A stretch of DNA of 64,000 nt, taken from positions 62,001-126,000 of the forward strand of contig NZ_NPKI01000043.1 of NCBI RefSeq assembly GCF_002284565.1, written 5' to 3'. The position numbers and the translations under genes are program-made. Shown in pieces: positions 43,776 to 54,186 of this stretch (position 1 is the stretch's first letter; the number at the start of each line of letters is the position of its first letter). The notes beneath the pieces are model-generated. The model did no database searches. It was not told the DNA's origin and was given only the letters and a program-made list of their open reading frames with translations. The stretch is from Mesorhizobium mediterraneum (GTDB lineage: Bacteria > Pseudomonadota > Alphaproteobacteria > Rhizobiales > Rhizobiaceae).

Positions 43776-45941
43776 TCAGGTCCGACGATCTAAGCCATCA
43801 AGAACCGCCTGGATCCGCTGGAGATCCTGCTTCATGATGGTCCGTTGCAAAGGCGACAGACGCTTCTCCTTCAGCAAGGTCTTGGCGTCCTCGGCAGAGC
43901 GTGACCAAGCTGGCCGATGGCGTGCGGTGATGCAGGCATTGGGGCAGCGGGTTGGCTGGCAAAGCGCGGTCAGCGGCATCTTGCCGTCGATGTTCGTTGC
44001 CTGCTTAAGGCAGGCGGCCGTGCCGGGATCAAAGAAGCAGTCAGCCAGCACTCCGACATGCAATGTCCGCGCGAGGCTCGCTAACATTGTGCGGAGCCGC
44101 CCACGATCAGCGATCATGGCCGGAAGCGGACCGAGTTCTGTTGATATGCCGTCGAGTGTCTTTGCTACACGCACTGCGGCGGGCCCGGACAACGTCGCCC
44201 CGGCCTGCCGCTCATCGAAATACGTCAACAGGTCATCAAACTGGCCGAGACTGCGCTGGTTCTGCACCTCCGCACGGAAGCCGGATCGGCTGGAGCCGGC
44301 ATAGCCCTCGAAGGCGGCGACGGAGGCATGCTTGTACTGGATCATGCCGGCAATTGTGCCGAAGGGACGGTTGGCAATGTGCCATGCAATCGTGCGTCTG
44401 AACTGCCGCGTCGTGATCCGCCAAGGCTGATCACCTGGTCCGTTCGGGACCGCCGGCGTATCCGGTGTGCCGAACAGGTCGTTGAGATGGTCGCGGAAGT
44501 GGTTGAGTTGGCGGACAATCTCGGCCGAGAGGTGATCCTTGCAAACGGACCTTGCGATAAGAACGGGCCAGAGCGTCGTGAGCCCGCGCGCGGATGCCGC
44601 CCGGAAGGACAAACGTTCCAGCACTTCTATCGCCTTGGCTACAGGCTCAATTGTAATCCAATCAGCCGGCTCACCTTGGCTCGACCTGCCCTTGTAGGCA
44701 ACCGAGCGAACGCGATGACGCATGACCATGCCATCTTGGCTGCGCGTTACGGAAAGGCATCCGCGCTGCATCGCCTGGACCTCGCAGTCCCGCATCCCGG
44801 TCAGGTACGCGCAGAGGATATAGGCTGCCGCCTGCAGCATCCGCTCTTCCTCCGCCAGTGTTTTGGCGTCGAAGCGGGGCCGCCATGGCTTGCCGGTCTC
44901 CGGTAGAATGGCGATGGGAGTCTCCATTCCACCTGTCTCGAGGCCGAGTTCGAGCAACGCGGCCCTGATCTGGCGAGGTGCGCCGCCGGTCAGCTGAATA
45001 TGCATTCTTGGCTCGGTCTGAGCGTCGATGCCAATGTGCAGGTGAAGCAGGTGCGAATTGACGGGCGGCGATACGTCTCCTGTCTCTGGGTGCCGCAAAA
45101 CGGTGCCGTTGTGCGCGCTCTCCCAGATGGGCACGCCACGGTCTTCGCTTCGTAGCTTATCGAAATAGTTCTGAAGACGCCTTCGCTGTCGGCTACGGCG
45201 TTCCGTGTATGTGAGAGCCTGATCTGACTGGAGGAGCGCGGCGCAGTGGGCTTCCAATCGCTCCAACTCTGCACGGGCGGCGAAGATGTCTGAGGCGAAC
45301 TGGGTGATATACCGGCTCGACCAGGCCAGCAATGGCGAGATGATCTCTTCTGGCATGCGTGGCGTGAGGTTCTCGTGAACAAAGCGATAGCCGTCGACCC
45401 GGGCGGGCGCCTGGCCGCCCCAGGGCCGGAAGTACAGGCCTCCAGACGGGAGGTAATCGCGAAAGGCATAGAGATCAGCAGGGACTTCCAGAAGGTGGCC
45501 GACTATAACCGGCCGGCGAGCACGGTCAGTCTTGAGATGGCGAACGTAGCGATCCAGCAGTTGCTGATCGACACGGCGAAGATCGACAGAACCAAGCTCA
45601 TCGCGCACGAACTCGAAAAAGCGTCGCGCACGATTGAAAACCTGCCGGATACTGCCGGGAGGAAGCTTCTTGCGGTGACCCGGCATGTCGACGTTGAGCC
45701 GGGCATAGAGAAGCTCGCGAAGCGTCTCGCAAACACTCACATCCTCGACGGACCCGAAATGCACGGTGACATGGCACCGCCTGGCGTTCTCGCGAAATAC
45801 GGCCGGTCCGAGATCCCAGCTCGGATCGCCGTAGCGCGAAAGGGTGTCCCGATCAAAGCCCGGCTTCAACGGAGCGGACGCGAGAACCGGGCGAAGATCG
45901 AGTTCCCGGGAGGTGGAGGCTACTGCGGCCAACCTGATCAT
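43776..45941 (-). CDS. Tyrosine recombinase 3 of the trio (largest, intact)
   Basis: The start ATG 45941 overlaps the stop of recombinase 2 as ATGA, giving 721 residues. The catalytic domain contains Arg in LTGMRDCEVQAMQRGCL, a probable Lys in VAYKGRSS, and the R/H/Y segment TTRQFRRTIAWHIANRPFG, then QYKHASVAAFEGYAG. A C-terminal Cys-containing part follows (CFFDPGTAACL, ALCQPTRCPNACI), which could bind zinc. It is the only member of the trio without a frameshift. Confidence 0.85.
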   Translation of the reverse strand: MIRLAAVASTSRELDLRPVLASAPLKPGFDRDTLSRYGDPSWDLGPAVFRENARRCHVTVHFGSVEDVSVCETLRELLYARLNVDMPGHRKKLPPGSIRQVFNRARRFFEFVRDELGSVDLRRVDQQLLDRYVRHLKTDRARRPVIVGHLLEVPADLYAFRDYLPSGGLYFRPWGGQAPARVDGYRFVHENLTPRMPEEIISPLLAWSSRYITQFASDIFAARAELERLEAHCAALLQSDQALTYTERRSRQRRRLQNYFDKLRSEDRGVPIWESAHNGTVLRHPETGDVSPPVNSHLLHLHIGIDAQTEPRMHIQLTGGAPRQIRAALLELGLETGGMETPIAILPETGKPWRPRFDAKTLAEEERMLQAAAYILCAYLTGMRDCEVQAMQRGCLSVTRSQDGMVMRHRVRSVAYKGRSSQGEPADWITIEPVAKAIEVLERLSFRAASARGLTTLWPVLIARSVCKDHLSAEIVRQLNHFRDHLNDLFGTPDTPAVPNGPGDQPWRITTRQFRRTIAWHIANRPFGTIAGMIQYKHASVAAFEGYAGSSRSGFRAEVQNQRSLGQFDDLLTYFDERQAGATLSGPAAVRVAKTLDGISTELGPLPAMIADRGRLRTMLASLARTLHVGVLADCFFDPGTAACLKQATNIDGKMPLTALCQPTRCPNACITARHRPAWSRSAEDAKTLLKEKRLSPLQRTIMKQDLQRIQAVLDGLDRRT

Positions 45942-47723
45942 TGCCGGGCCTCCGGCGGCAGATAGAGGGCGTGCCCTTCCGCCTCGCGGCGAGCTTCGGC
46001 AACTACACTCTCCGGGAAAGCAGGTAAGACCTGCTTCGCGATGCGATGATGCGCGCGGCCGAACTTCATGGCCCAGTCCGCGGCGTGGAGACCCGTCCGT
46101 TGCTCCTCGATAAACCACAGGAACGCGATGATTGCCGGCAGCTTGCGCGCGGTGATGACGGCGTTGCGGCATTCGAGACAGCCCCAGAACGGTTGCGGAC
46201 AAGGTGATCCCAGCTCTCCGAAAGGACTGCGATCAAATCCCGAGCACGCAGCGAGCCAAACATCCTGTTCGCCGCTTAGAAGCGCGTCGACATCACTGCT
46301 TCCTTCCGAAGCGGTGTGGCTTTGGCGCCAGGAATCCTCGTCGCGAGGCCCCAATATGATTGGGCCGGCGGCCGCGGCGACTTCGGAAAATGCCTCCGCC
46401 ACGGTGGCCTCATGAAGCGGGCGCAGCGAGGGAATGTCCGCATAGTGTCGAGCGGCAATCTCGGGCGTATGCCCGACCGCAAAGCGGGCCATATGACCCT
46501 CGGTCTTCAGATACCAGATCGCCTTGTGGGTTTTGCGCAATCGCGAAAGAACGAGCCGAAGAGGCTGGCCATCGTCATCGACGATCCCATGGCTTCCGGT
46601 CCATTGGTCGACGCGTTCATGCGGATGATCGACACCTGCGCGGAGTTGCTTCCGGCCGGTATAGTAATAGAGCCAAAGGCAATCGCTTGGGACGAACTGC
46701 CTCGTAAAGGCCGTCACCTCGATCAGCTTGCGAACGAGACCACCCGGTGTTCCGATCCCGCCGTCACGCACACGAATATGTTTGTGCTCAGCACCTCGGG
46801 CGCGTCGCTTGATATAGGCTATGTCGATGGTTCCAGGTCCGGGTTCTGGAGGCAGTCGATCGTCAAAGCCTTGCAACATTCTATCTCCAGGCCGGTCTCC
46901 AGTGACAGGAAGGTCAGAAGCGGTGGAATGTCGGTGGCCCGCAGATGATGACGACCGTGGATGTCTTCGGCCAAGGTTGAGACAGGTAGACCGCGACGTC
47001 CCCTCATGAAGTACAAGCGATGGAAGCTCTGTCCCCGCTGCTGAGCGCGCCCGAGGCCACGATCCTGTCGTTCGCTTCGTCGGTCACTCTGCGAAGATTG
47101 GAGTCGCCCTCATCATCATCGAGCGACTTCCCGATGCGTCTGAAGATCTTGCCGATGTCGGCGCGGGCCGCATCGCGAAGCTGCCTTGCGACGTACGGAC
47201 TGTAGGCGTCGCGCGGTTGCGATCGGCCGGCGGATTGTGTGCTGGTATAACTTAGCCGACGCCGTACCCCTTCATCGAGAAGGCCAGGTTGGTCGGCATC
47301 AATCGAGCGCAAGGCGAGAATAGCCTTGGCAAGAATGATGTGCCGGTAGATAGGCTTCATCCCGCCGGCTTCGAGGAAATCCTCATATCCGTCGATATCG
47401 TCAGCGCGCAGATCGGCGGGCGTTTTTGCCTTCGAGTGCTCGCGCAGATACGCGAAGAACCTAAGACATGCATTTAAATGCCCCTTGATGGTACTCCGCG
47501 CCCCCAGCGAACCACCAAGCTCCGCCTGCCGGCGAAGAGCACCGGCAAATGCGATGGCGAGAGGTCGCGGATGCAGGCCGGTAAGGTCAACGTCGATGCT
47601 CCCGCCATAGCGCGCCTCGATGTTGAAGCGCAGACCGAGGACCGGATCGCGGGCGTGTGCGGTAGCAATGGCATCGGCTGGTGCAAAACGGACTGGAGCT
47701 CCCTTGCGCGGCCGCCCCGTCAT
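45938..47723 (-). pseudogene. Tyrosine recombinase 2 of the trio, with two frameshifts
   Basis: ATG 47723 (MTGRPRKGAPVRFAP) opens a SAM-like N-terminal domain (STIKGHLNACLRFFAYLREHS). Near 47010 and 46870 the frame shifts; the middle piece holds TDIPPLLTFLSLETGLEIECCKALTIDCL and the last piece ends with RLRKTHKAIWYLKTEG, VGHTPEIAARHYADIPSL and a Cys pair near CPQPFWGCLECRNAV. About 595 residues would be encoded. The usual Arg I position (TG-x-R) is TGLE here. The ATGA overlaps on both sides show the former operon. Confidence 0.82.
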
Positions 47724-49034
47724 AATGAAGTCTCCGATGGAAGCAGTGCGAGCAGTTCCTCGACCGCAGCATCGACGGTATCCGCGCGTGTCGCGATGTG
47801 GTCGAGGTAGATGTAGGTCGTTGCTAGACTGGCATGACCAAGGAGCCGTTGGACTTGCTGAAGAGGATCGCCGAGAACTTGCCGGTATCCCTCCATCGGT
47901 CCGGCAGGCAACGCCGCATCACGGAGGCGATGCTGAATGAGCATCGCCAGCATATGAACTGCAAAGGAATGGCGGAGCTGATGCGGACTGATGTTGACGT
48001 CGAAGCCGAAGGATCTGCACCGCGCGGAAGCACGGGCGAAGATGACTTCCCAGGAGTTCGGCTGTACCGGCAAGCCGACCTCCGAGAGCCATAATACCGC
48101 CGGTTCGCTAGGTGTGCCGTCGTCGTTGCAGACAATGATCCGGCCGCGTTCCTCGGGGCTGAGCAGGTCAAGCGCGATGTCGCCGCCGTCACGCAGTCGT
48201 AGCCGGGAATTGCTCCGCTCCCGGTGTACGAGGATCGGGCGGTCAAGTGATTGCCACCCCGAACGGCGCTGAAACTTTGCAATAGCATGGGAGCGCTCGA
48301 CAGCGATATAGGCGCATCTGCTCGAGCAGCCGAGCGGGAACGAGTATCTGGCGACCACGATCGCCCTTGGTCAAAGCATCGGGCAGCTCGAGCCAGACCT
48401 GACGGCATGGCGGCTGACCAACGACAGCAAGATCGGATGCGAAGAGAAATGAAGCTTCCTCCAGCCGGAGGCCCGTCGTAACCAGGAGATCTGAAAACAG
48501 CGCATTGCGAATGCCGTTGCGATCTCGGGCGCCAGGGCGCGTTCCGCCACCAGGCAGTAGCCCTCTCAAGCCAAGATCCCGAAATCTCCGGTAGTCGTCG
48601 AGTGTGACGAAGCTGACATCCGCGCGGCGCGCGGCAGGTTCATACGCATCGTTGCGAGCCGAGATCCGCGCTCGCCGGCCAGTATACCCTTGCCTCCACA
48701 CGGACCGATGCGTGAACGGCGCTTCCGCAATGAGACGCTCCTGGGCGCCCCATCGATACACACGGTCGAGGCAGGCGACGGCACGATTCCAGGAAGCAGC
48801 AGAGATGCGTTGGCCGGCCTCCGCACGGCGCCGAACTCGGTGATAGGCAAGGACGTCATGCCGACCCGCCTGCCATACCGTCTTGGCGCAGGCTTCCGAA
48901 AGAAAACGGACCCAGACAAGAACGTCATAGCCATAGGCACGAAGAGAATGGTGGGAACGAACGCCGTTGAGAGGCAGGTCGCGGAAGAAGCGATCCAGAT
49001 CAGGATCGTAGAGTGCCCCATCCCTAAGGATCAT
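47720..49034 (-). pseudogene. Tyrosine recombinase 1 of the trio, with one frameshift
   Basis: ATG 49034 (MILRDGALYDPDLDRFFRDLP) gives the N-terminal domain (SLRAYGYDVLVWVRFLSE) and Arg I in TTGLRLEEASFL. Near 48313 one base is missing (after LLEQMRLY); the rest (IAVERSHAIAKFQRRSGW, then HQLRHSFAVHML and LGHASLATTYIYLDH, with His, Arg and Tyr of the active site) continues in another frame to 47720. About 438 residues would result. Confidence 0.85.
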
Positions 49035-49294
49035 GGGAACGTGTGCGCATCAAGCCCGTCAGCCGATCGGCGCTCCTGAATGGTGATGTTCGAAACCGGC
49101 GCTACATTGTCCACAAGTTGTTCAACGTTCCCCCGGACCCCCATCCGGGAGCCAGCATCAACGAAGGAGTTCAACTTGCCCGGCGCTATCCAGGCCGGCC
49201 TCCGCCAGCTATGTGGGAGCGCTGCGGCCGGCCTGGACAACGCCTCCGTCAGTCCTGTTGCATCGACGCCAGCAAGACACGGAGAGTCGGTGCA

Positions 49295-49307
49295 GACTGT
49301 CAAGATA
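49295..49307 (-). repeat. Right inverted repeat of the trio element
   Basis: Read inward on the minus strand it is TATCTTGACAGTC, with one mismatch to the left end. It begins one base after the truncated ardC codon series GAGCTCGTGGC. Confidence 0.75.
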
Positions 49308-50025
49308 ATGCCACGAGCTCTTCGTGGGCCCGAAACTCGCGATCCTTGTGGTAACGGGAGAGGTTGCGATCAAGCCGGCTTTCCGAGCCGACCCAATGGG
49401 TCATTTCGTGTCCGAGGGTCGCATAGTAGCTGGGCCTGTCGCGGAAACTTTCGAACGGCGGCATTTGCACAATATCGAGAGCCGGATTGAAATACGCCTT
49501 GTCGCCACCGTGGCGTATGACGGCTCCGGTATTTGCGAAGAAGGCATCCGCATGTTCGATCCGTTCCACCGGGTCTGACTCTGGCGCGGGATTGCCGTAA
49601 TACTGCGCGGGCAGGCCTTCGATCTGGTCGGCGCAAAACACCGTATAGGCCTTGAGGAACGGAATCCCGCGCTCGACCTCTTCGCCATGGGCATCGGTTT
49701 CGGTGCGTGTGATGCGGCTGGCATAGACAACCATTGAGCCGGTCTCGCCTTTGCGGACATGACCGCCCAGCTCGACGCTCTGCTTGAACGTCATCCAGGT
49801 CGGGGAAACAAAACCCCTCGAAACCGCCTCCGACCAGAGAAGCAGGGTATTGATCCCCTGATATGGCAATCCATTGTGGCGCAACGGGCGTGTGATACGC
49901 CCCGTAGTGTTCGCCGCGCTCCACGGCTTCACCCACGGCCGCACGCCCTTCTCCAGCTCCGCGACGATGCGGTCGGTGATCTTCGCGTAGATATCGACGC
50001 GGGTTTTGTTGCTCTTCCTGTCCAT
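49300..50025 (-). pseudogene. ardC: N-terminal part of the resident ardC gene, cut by the trio element
   Basis: ATG 50025 gives MDRKSNKTRVDIYAKITDRIV, a full ssDNA-binding domain (PYQGINTLLLW, TFKQSVELGGHVRKGE) and the zincin motif HEMTH in YATLGHEMTHWVGSESRL. The product stops eight residues after RAHEE (LVALS), where the element begins. About 75 residues, found at 42317-42533, are missing. The remaining protein keeps the metal site but probably not a stable fold. Confidence 0.9.
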
Positions 50026-50686
50026 TTTCCGGACCTCCGTTCGAGGCCGCGCCAATCGCGGCCGTCACGAGGTCCGGCAGCGCAGGACCGCAGGACCGCG
50101 AACCCGCAGAAGAGCAAATCGGAAGGAAGGGATACGTCGCCTGAGGGCCGCAACGTTAGTGGAGGACGGCGAAGCCGTTTAGCGGAACGAGGACCGGAGC
50201 AGGACCAACATTCGTGACGACCGCGGTTGGCGCGGCCGTACGAAGTGGTCTTCCTGCTTTTCTCATCTATTGCTTTAGGGGAACCACCGTTGAGTACCGG
50301 CTTCGATGGATCAGTCGTCGACCAGCCAGTCAGGCAACGGTCACCAGACCCGTCTGCCGGATCTCCTCCACCAGCACCCCGCGAGCAGCACGAATTTCAA
50401 GCGCAGATTTTGAAGGTGAGAGGGATGCTCGCCCTCCCTGCATAGCTGCTTGCACAAAATGTGTTTGCGCATCGCACAGCCTTTAGCCATTAAGGCTGAA
50501 GCTGATGGACGCGATGGTTTCGTCCCAGTTGCATCGCAATCGGCTGCTCCCCTCTGGAGGTTTTGACCTTCACACCTAAAGGGCCCTCGGTTTTCCGATG
50601 GTTCTATTTTTTGGTGGTGCAACGTCATCCTTCGTCACTGTGCGGAACGCGGCGTGATCGCCGCTTCAGCCCTCAGGCTTTGGGTG
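50026..50686. other. Leader of the split ardC and unassigned sequence
   Basis: The first 170 bases are a GC-rich leader with short inverted repeats (GGACCGCAGGACCGCG) and GGAGGACGGCGAAGCCG, shared in part with other accessory genes. From 50200 to 50686 only short frames without recognisable domains are present. Confidence 0.4.
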
Positions 50687-50959
50687 TCATTTCTGCCTGA
50701 CTGTATCGACCCCTCCCGACAAAAGTCTGACCTTTGCCAGCCGTCTGCGGGCAAGCGTTCGCGCCAAAAGTTCAAAGCCGCGTCCGTAACATTCAACAAT
50801 GAAAGACAGCGTCATCAGATCGAGCAGAAAGTCGTCGATCGCATGTGTGAGCGCATCAGGCCCTTGTTCGAATTGAAGTAGCAAGGCGCGCGCCTCTTCG
50901 ATCGCGGCCCGGCAATCGTGGGCCTCTATCAGTGCCTCAAGCCTGTCAAGGATGTGCAA
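50687..50959 (-). CDS. Short hypothetical protein, uncertain
   Basis: A 90-residue frame from TTG 50959 (HILDRLEALIEAHDCRAAIEEARALLLQFEQG) is helical and leucine-rich with a plausible amino-acid balance, but there is no ATG start and no recognised family. It could be an untranslated stretch. Confidence 0.3.
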   Translation of the reverse strand: MHILDRLEALIEAHDCRAAIEEARALLLQFEQGPDALTHAIDDFLLDLMTLSFIVECYGRGFELLARTLARRRLAKVRLLSGGVDTVRQK

Positions 50960-51310
50960 GCGTCCTCACTCTCCCCAAGCCACACTCAGCCGCATCGGAC
51001 GCCGCCGGTGAGTGAGTTTTCAACGAAAGAACATGGTCGCGTCTCGCAAAAAGGCATCGCTCGGCAAAGTGCCCGTTGATGAAGCATGCCGCGTCAAACC
51101 ACAAGCAAGAATCCGGGCTCCACCCAGATGAAGTCTTCCAAGGCGAGTCGAGCCGGCTCGGGTCTGCGTCTCGGCCGAAAAATGCTGCTCAGAAGAACTG
51201 CGGCCGCATTCGTCGGAGGCAAAAGAGTTTCTCTCAATTTTGCCAGCCGCCACTGTTCAGTCGAGATTACATGCGAGACGGCCGATAACGCAAAGCAAAG
51301 GCCCGCAAGA
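50960..51310. other. Region before the MFS gene without a supported gene
   Basis: An in-frame extension of the MFS gene reaches back to about 51086, but its residues are basic and unlike the family, so it is regarded as noncoding leader. Confidence 0.4.
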
Positions 51311-52960
51311 ATGAGTAAAGCAGCTGGATCAGTTGAAGATTTGGCTGCACCAAAGACCTTTGCGCCCCTCGTGCAGCCGACCTTTCGTTCGATCTGGCTC
51401 GCCACCCAGGTCTCTTCTCTCGGCTGGCTGATGCAGACTGTTGCCATCAGCTGGCTGATGGCAACGATCTCGACTTCCGATCTGATGGTTGCGCTGGTCC
51501 AGGCGTCATCGAACCTGCCCGCGTTCATCTTGTCAGTATTCGCGGGGGCTCTCGCCGACAATTTCAGCCGTCGCCGGGTCATGTTCGCCGGCCGCTGCCT
51601 GATGGTGATAGGATCTGCAATGCTGACGGCGATTGTGGCGCTGGGCTTTGTCAGTCCGTGGATGATCCTCGGCTTCAGCTTCCTGATCGCATGCGGGGGT
51701 GCTCTTCACGATCCCGCCTGGCAGGCCTCGGTTGGCGATATCGTCGACCGCCGCGATGTCCCGGCCGCCGTCACCCTGCTCTCCGTCGGCTTCAACACGG
51801 TCCGGACCGTCGGCCCGGCACTGGGCGGCATCGTGGTTGCCTCGTTTGGGCTTTTGGCAGCTTTTACCGTGACCACCCTCACCTATTTGGTCCCTTTGGG
51901 CACGATATGGCGCTGCAAGTGGAAGGTTCGCTCTTCGCCTCTCCCGCGTGAGTCGATGAGAACGGCGATCTATGACGGGCTGCGCTTCACGGCGATGTCT
52001 TCGGAAATCAAGGCGGCGATCGCACGCGGAACGCTGTTTGGCCTGGCAAGCATCGCCATTCTTGCACTGCTGCCGCTGGTTGTCCGTGATCATCTGGGAG
52101 GCGGACCGCTCGCCTATGGCACGCTCATGGCCGGCTTCGGGACGGGGGCCGTCTTCGCCGGCATCTCCAACGGCACATTCAGACGGAGCTTGTCGCAAGA
52201 ACGTCTGATGAAGCTCGCGTGCGTCGCCTGCGCGGCCTGCTCCCTCTCCCTTGCACTGACCTCTTCGATTGCGGTGGCCGCACTTGCGCTCGCCTTGGGC
52301 GGCGCGGGGTGGGTCACCGCCTGGTCCGGGGTTGGCGTGAGCGTGCAGCTGGCGAGCCCGCGCTGGGTCGTGGGGCGCACGATTTCGATCTACTATGCAT
52401 TGATAGATGGCGGCATCGCGACCGGCAGCTGGGTATGGGGCACTGTCTCCCAAAACCATTCCCTGACCTTGGCGCTAGAGGGTTCCGCTGGAGCGCTGCT
52501 GCTCGTCGCCGTGGCTGGCGTGCTGTTTCCTTTGCGCGAGCGCCACGAGTCCGAGCCCGATCCTTTGGAGGAATTCGACGCCCCGGCTGTCGCTCTCAAT
52601 TTGAAGCCGAGAAGCGGTCCTATCGTGGTCAAGGTCGAATATCTGATAGCCGAGAGAAATGTCGAGGCCTTCCTCGAGCTCATGCGGCAGCGCAGGCATA
52701 TCCACAGCCGCGTCGGTGCTCGGAACTGGACGCTTCAGCGCAACCTGCAGAAGCCCATGCAATGGACAGAGACATTCCGCACGCCGACCTGGACGGACTA
52801 CCTTCGCCTGAACCACCGCCTGACGGAAGTGGACAAGGAACTGGACGAGCGTGTCTCCCAGTTGCAGGCGGGCGAGGAAGCGCCTCAAATGACGCTTTCG
52901 ATTGAGCGGCCGACAAGCTCGCCCCGCAAACGCGCAATCCTCCCACTTCCCCGTCATTGA
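51311..52960 (+). CDS. MFS exporter of the enterobactin-exporter-like (MFS_3) family
   Basis: ATG 51311 gives 549 residues: an MFS core of 10-12 helices starting LVQPTFRSIWLATQVSSLGWLMQTVAIS, with the loop LADNFSRRRVMFAGR between helices 2 and 3. A soluble C-terminal domain (residues 435-549) follows with VEYLIAERNVEAFLELMRQRRHIHSRVGARNWTLQ and TPTWTDYLRLNHR, as in many proteobacterial members. It probably exports a small molecule; the substrate is unknown. It is followed by a fragment of a flavin monooxygenase, a pairing that suggests a lost degradation or detoxification operon. Confidence 0.9.
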   Translation: MSKAAGSVEDLAAPKTFAPLVQPTFRSIWLATQVSSLGWLMQTVAISWLMATISTSDLMVALVQASSNLPAFILSVFAGALADNFSRRRVMFAGRCLMVIGSAMLTAIVALGFVSPWMILGFSFLIACGGALHDPAWQASVGDIVDRRDVPAAVTLLSVGFNTVRTVGPALGGIVVASFGLLAAFTVTTLTYLVPLGTIWRCKWKVRSSPLPRESMRTAIYDGLRFTAMSSEIKAAIARGTLFGLASIAILALLPLVVRDHLGGGPLAYGTLMAGFGTGAVFAGISNGTFRRSLSQERLMKLACVACAACSLSLALTSSIAVAALALALGGAGWVTAWSGVGVSVQLASPRWVVGRTISIYYALIDGGIATGSWVWGTVSQNHSLTLALEGSAGALLLVAVAGVLFPLRERHESEPDPLEEFDAPAVALNLKPRSGPIVVKVEYLIAERNVEAFLELMRQRRHIHSRVGARNWTLQRNLQKPMQWTETFRTPTWTDYLRLNHRLTEVDKELDERVSQLQAGEEAPQMTLSIERPTSSPRKRAILPLPRH

Positions 52961-52984
52961 AGCCTGGCCGGCAGGGCACCAGCG

Positions 52985-53189
52985 ATTGCTAATTGGTGCC
53001 GCGGATGGTTTCAATGTCATGCCGCCTTATCTACAGGGCGGGTTCGATGTGTTCGCCGAAGAGGTGGTGCCGATCTTGCGCCGGCGCGGACTTTTCCGGC
53101 ACGACTATGACGGAACAACACTGAGGGACCATTTCGGTCTGCCACGCCCTGGCAATATTTTCAGCCAACCGCAAAGGGCCCCAGCCTGA
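52985..53189 (+). pseudogene. C-terminal fragment of an FMNH2-dependent (NtaA/SnaA-like) monooxygenase
   Basis: LLIGAADGFNVMPPYLQGGFD followed by VFAEEVVPILRRRGLFRHDY, then TLRDHFGLPRP, is the typical end of bacterial luciferase-like monooxygenases of the nitrilotriacetate type. No part of the TIM-barrel core precedes it. The fragment begins right behind the MFS gene, so a deletion joined the two. Confidence 0.8.
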
Positions 53190-54186
53190 GCTCCTTTCGC
53201 GGCGGGCATTCGATTTTGGGCGGATCGGTCCGACACGGGATTTCTCGCCCGTATCTCTCGGTCGGTGTTTCGCCCCGTGACGCCCCTCCCGGCACATGTA
53301 TCCGGTCGGTTTCCGGTGCGGGCTCGTTCCGACAGCCTTGACCGGCTTCTCGTCTTCTCGATTGTTCAATACCTGCATTGTTGTCCAAGTGGGCCAGTTT
53401 TGGCCCGACCTCGATCACCGCCTCTCATCGTGCCCGCTTCGTTGACTGTCTCGCCGCGCTGTTTCGTCTCCTCGCATTAGCGGAAGTTAAATTTCGAGTG
53501 TTTCAGCTTGCCGCAAATTAGGGTCTTGATGGCATGTTTGCATGACTTTCGGACGGGACAGGAAGACTGACGCGGACGGGGATGGATCAAGGCCTTGCGT
53601 CAGGACGAGGCGCGGCAGATGCGTGTGCGCATCGCGGAACTGGAGCGCAACCTCATGGCGACCACGCCACAGGGGCGCCATCGACGTTTTGAAGCCGGGA
53701 ATGAACTTCGCATTGCGAAATTCCGCCTCGAGCGCCTCGAGGAATGCATCGCCGGAATACCGGAAAAATGTGGGGCTTAGCGGATCTCGCGGCTCTCGAA
53801 GTTGCCGCGCTCCGGCCGAACTGTGCGCCCGATGCTATGATCACAAAGCTGGTGGTTTGACGCCGGTTGTCGAGAGCATCTCTTCAAGCAGCGCTGGGCG
53901 GCAGACGCGCAGGCCGCAGGATGAGTCTGCCTGGAGACAAACGCAAGGGGTTGGTTGTTGCGGACGAGGGGCAAACGCCTTCCGGAAAAGAGCTTTCCCT
54001 CCCACGCGTATCTTCCACAGGTAGGCAGCCGCACCCCGTGCGCCATCCTGCAGGACACAGCTACCATAGCGAGGCAATCCCGGTTGAAGAGGCATCGTTT
54101 GACTCGGAGATGTTCCTCTGGGGCATCGACCTCTTCATCATGGCTATTACTCGGAAGCCCATGAGTCTTGGGAAGATCTGTGGCGC
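53190..54186. other. Mostly noncoding region with one possible small gene
   Basis: Apart from the small frame at 53619-53780, no frame on either strand has a recognisable domain or good start. No tRNA, repeat array or strong terminator was noticed. Confidence 0.4.
53619..53780 (+). CDS. Possible small coiled-coil protein
   Basis: ATG 53619 gives 53 residues (MRVRIAELERNLMATTPQG, then LRIAKFRLERLEECIAGIPE) with heptad-like leucines. A TTG at 53595 would add eight residues. No family recognised; it may be an untranslated frame. Confidence 0.35.
   Translation: MRVRIAELERNLMATTPQGRHRRFEAGNELRIAKFRLERLEECIAGIPEKCGA

Larger units (their letters stand above)
42531..49309 (-). mobile_element. Tyrosine-recombinase-trio element carrying ardC, inserted in a resident ardC
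   Basis: The element is about 6.8 kb. The ends carry the inverted repeat TATC-C/T-TGACAGTC (42534-42546, and complement at 49295-49307, 12 of 13 identical). Inside are one ardC gene and three consecutive tyrosine recombinase genes in the same orientation linked by ATGA overlaps. Outside are the two halves of one ardC gene that rejoin in frame. This resembles recombinase-in-trio (RIT) elements, though two of the proteins are longer than the usual RIT sizes. No clear target duplication beyond two bases was seen. Confidence 0.8.
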
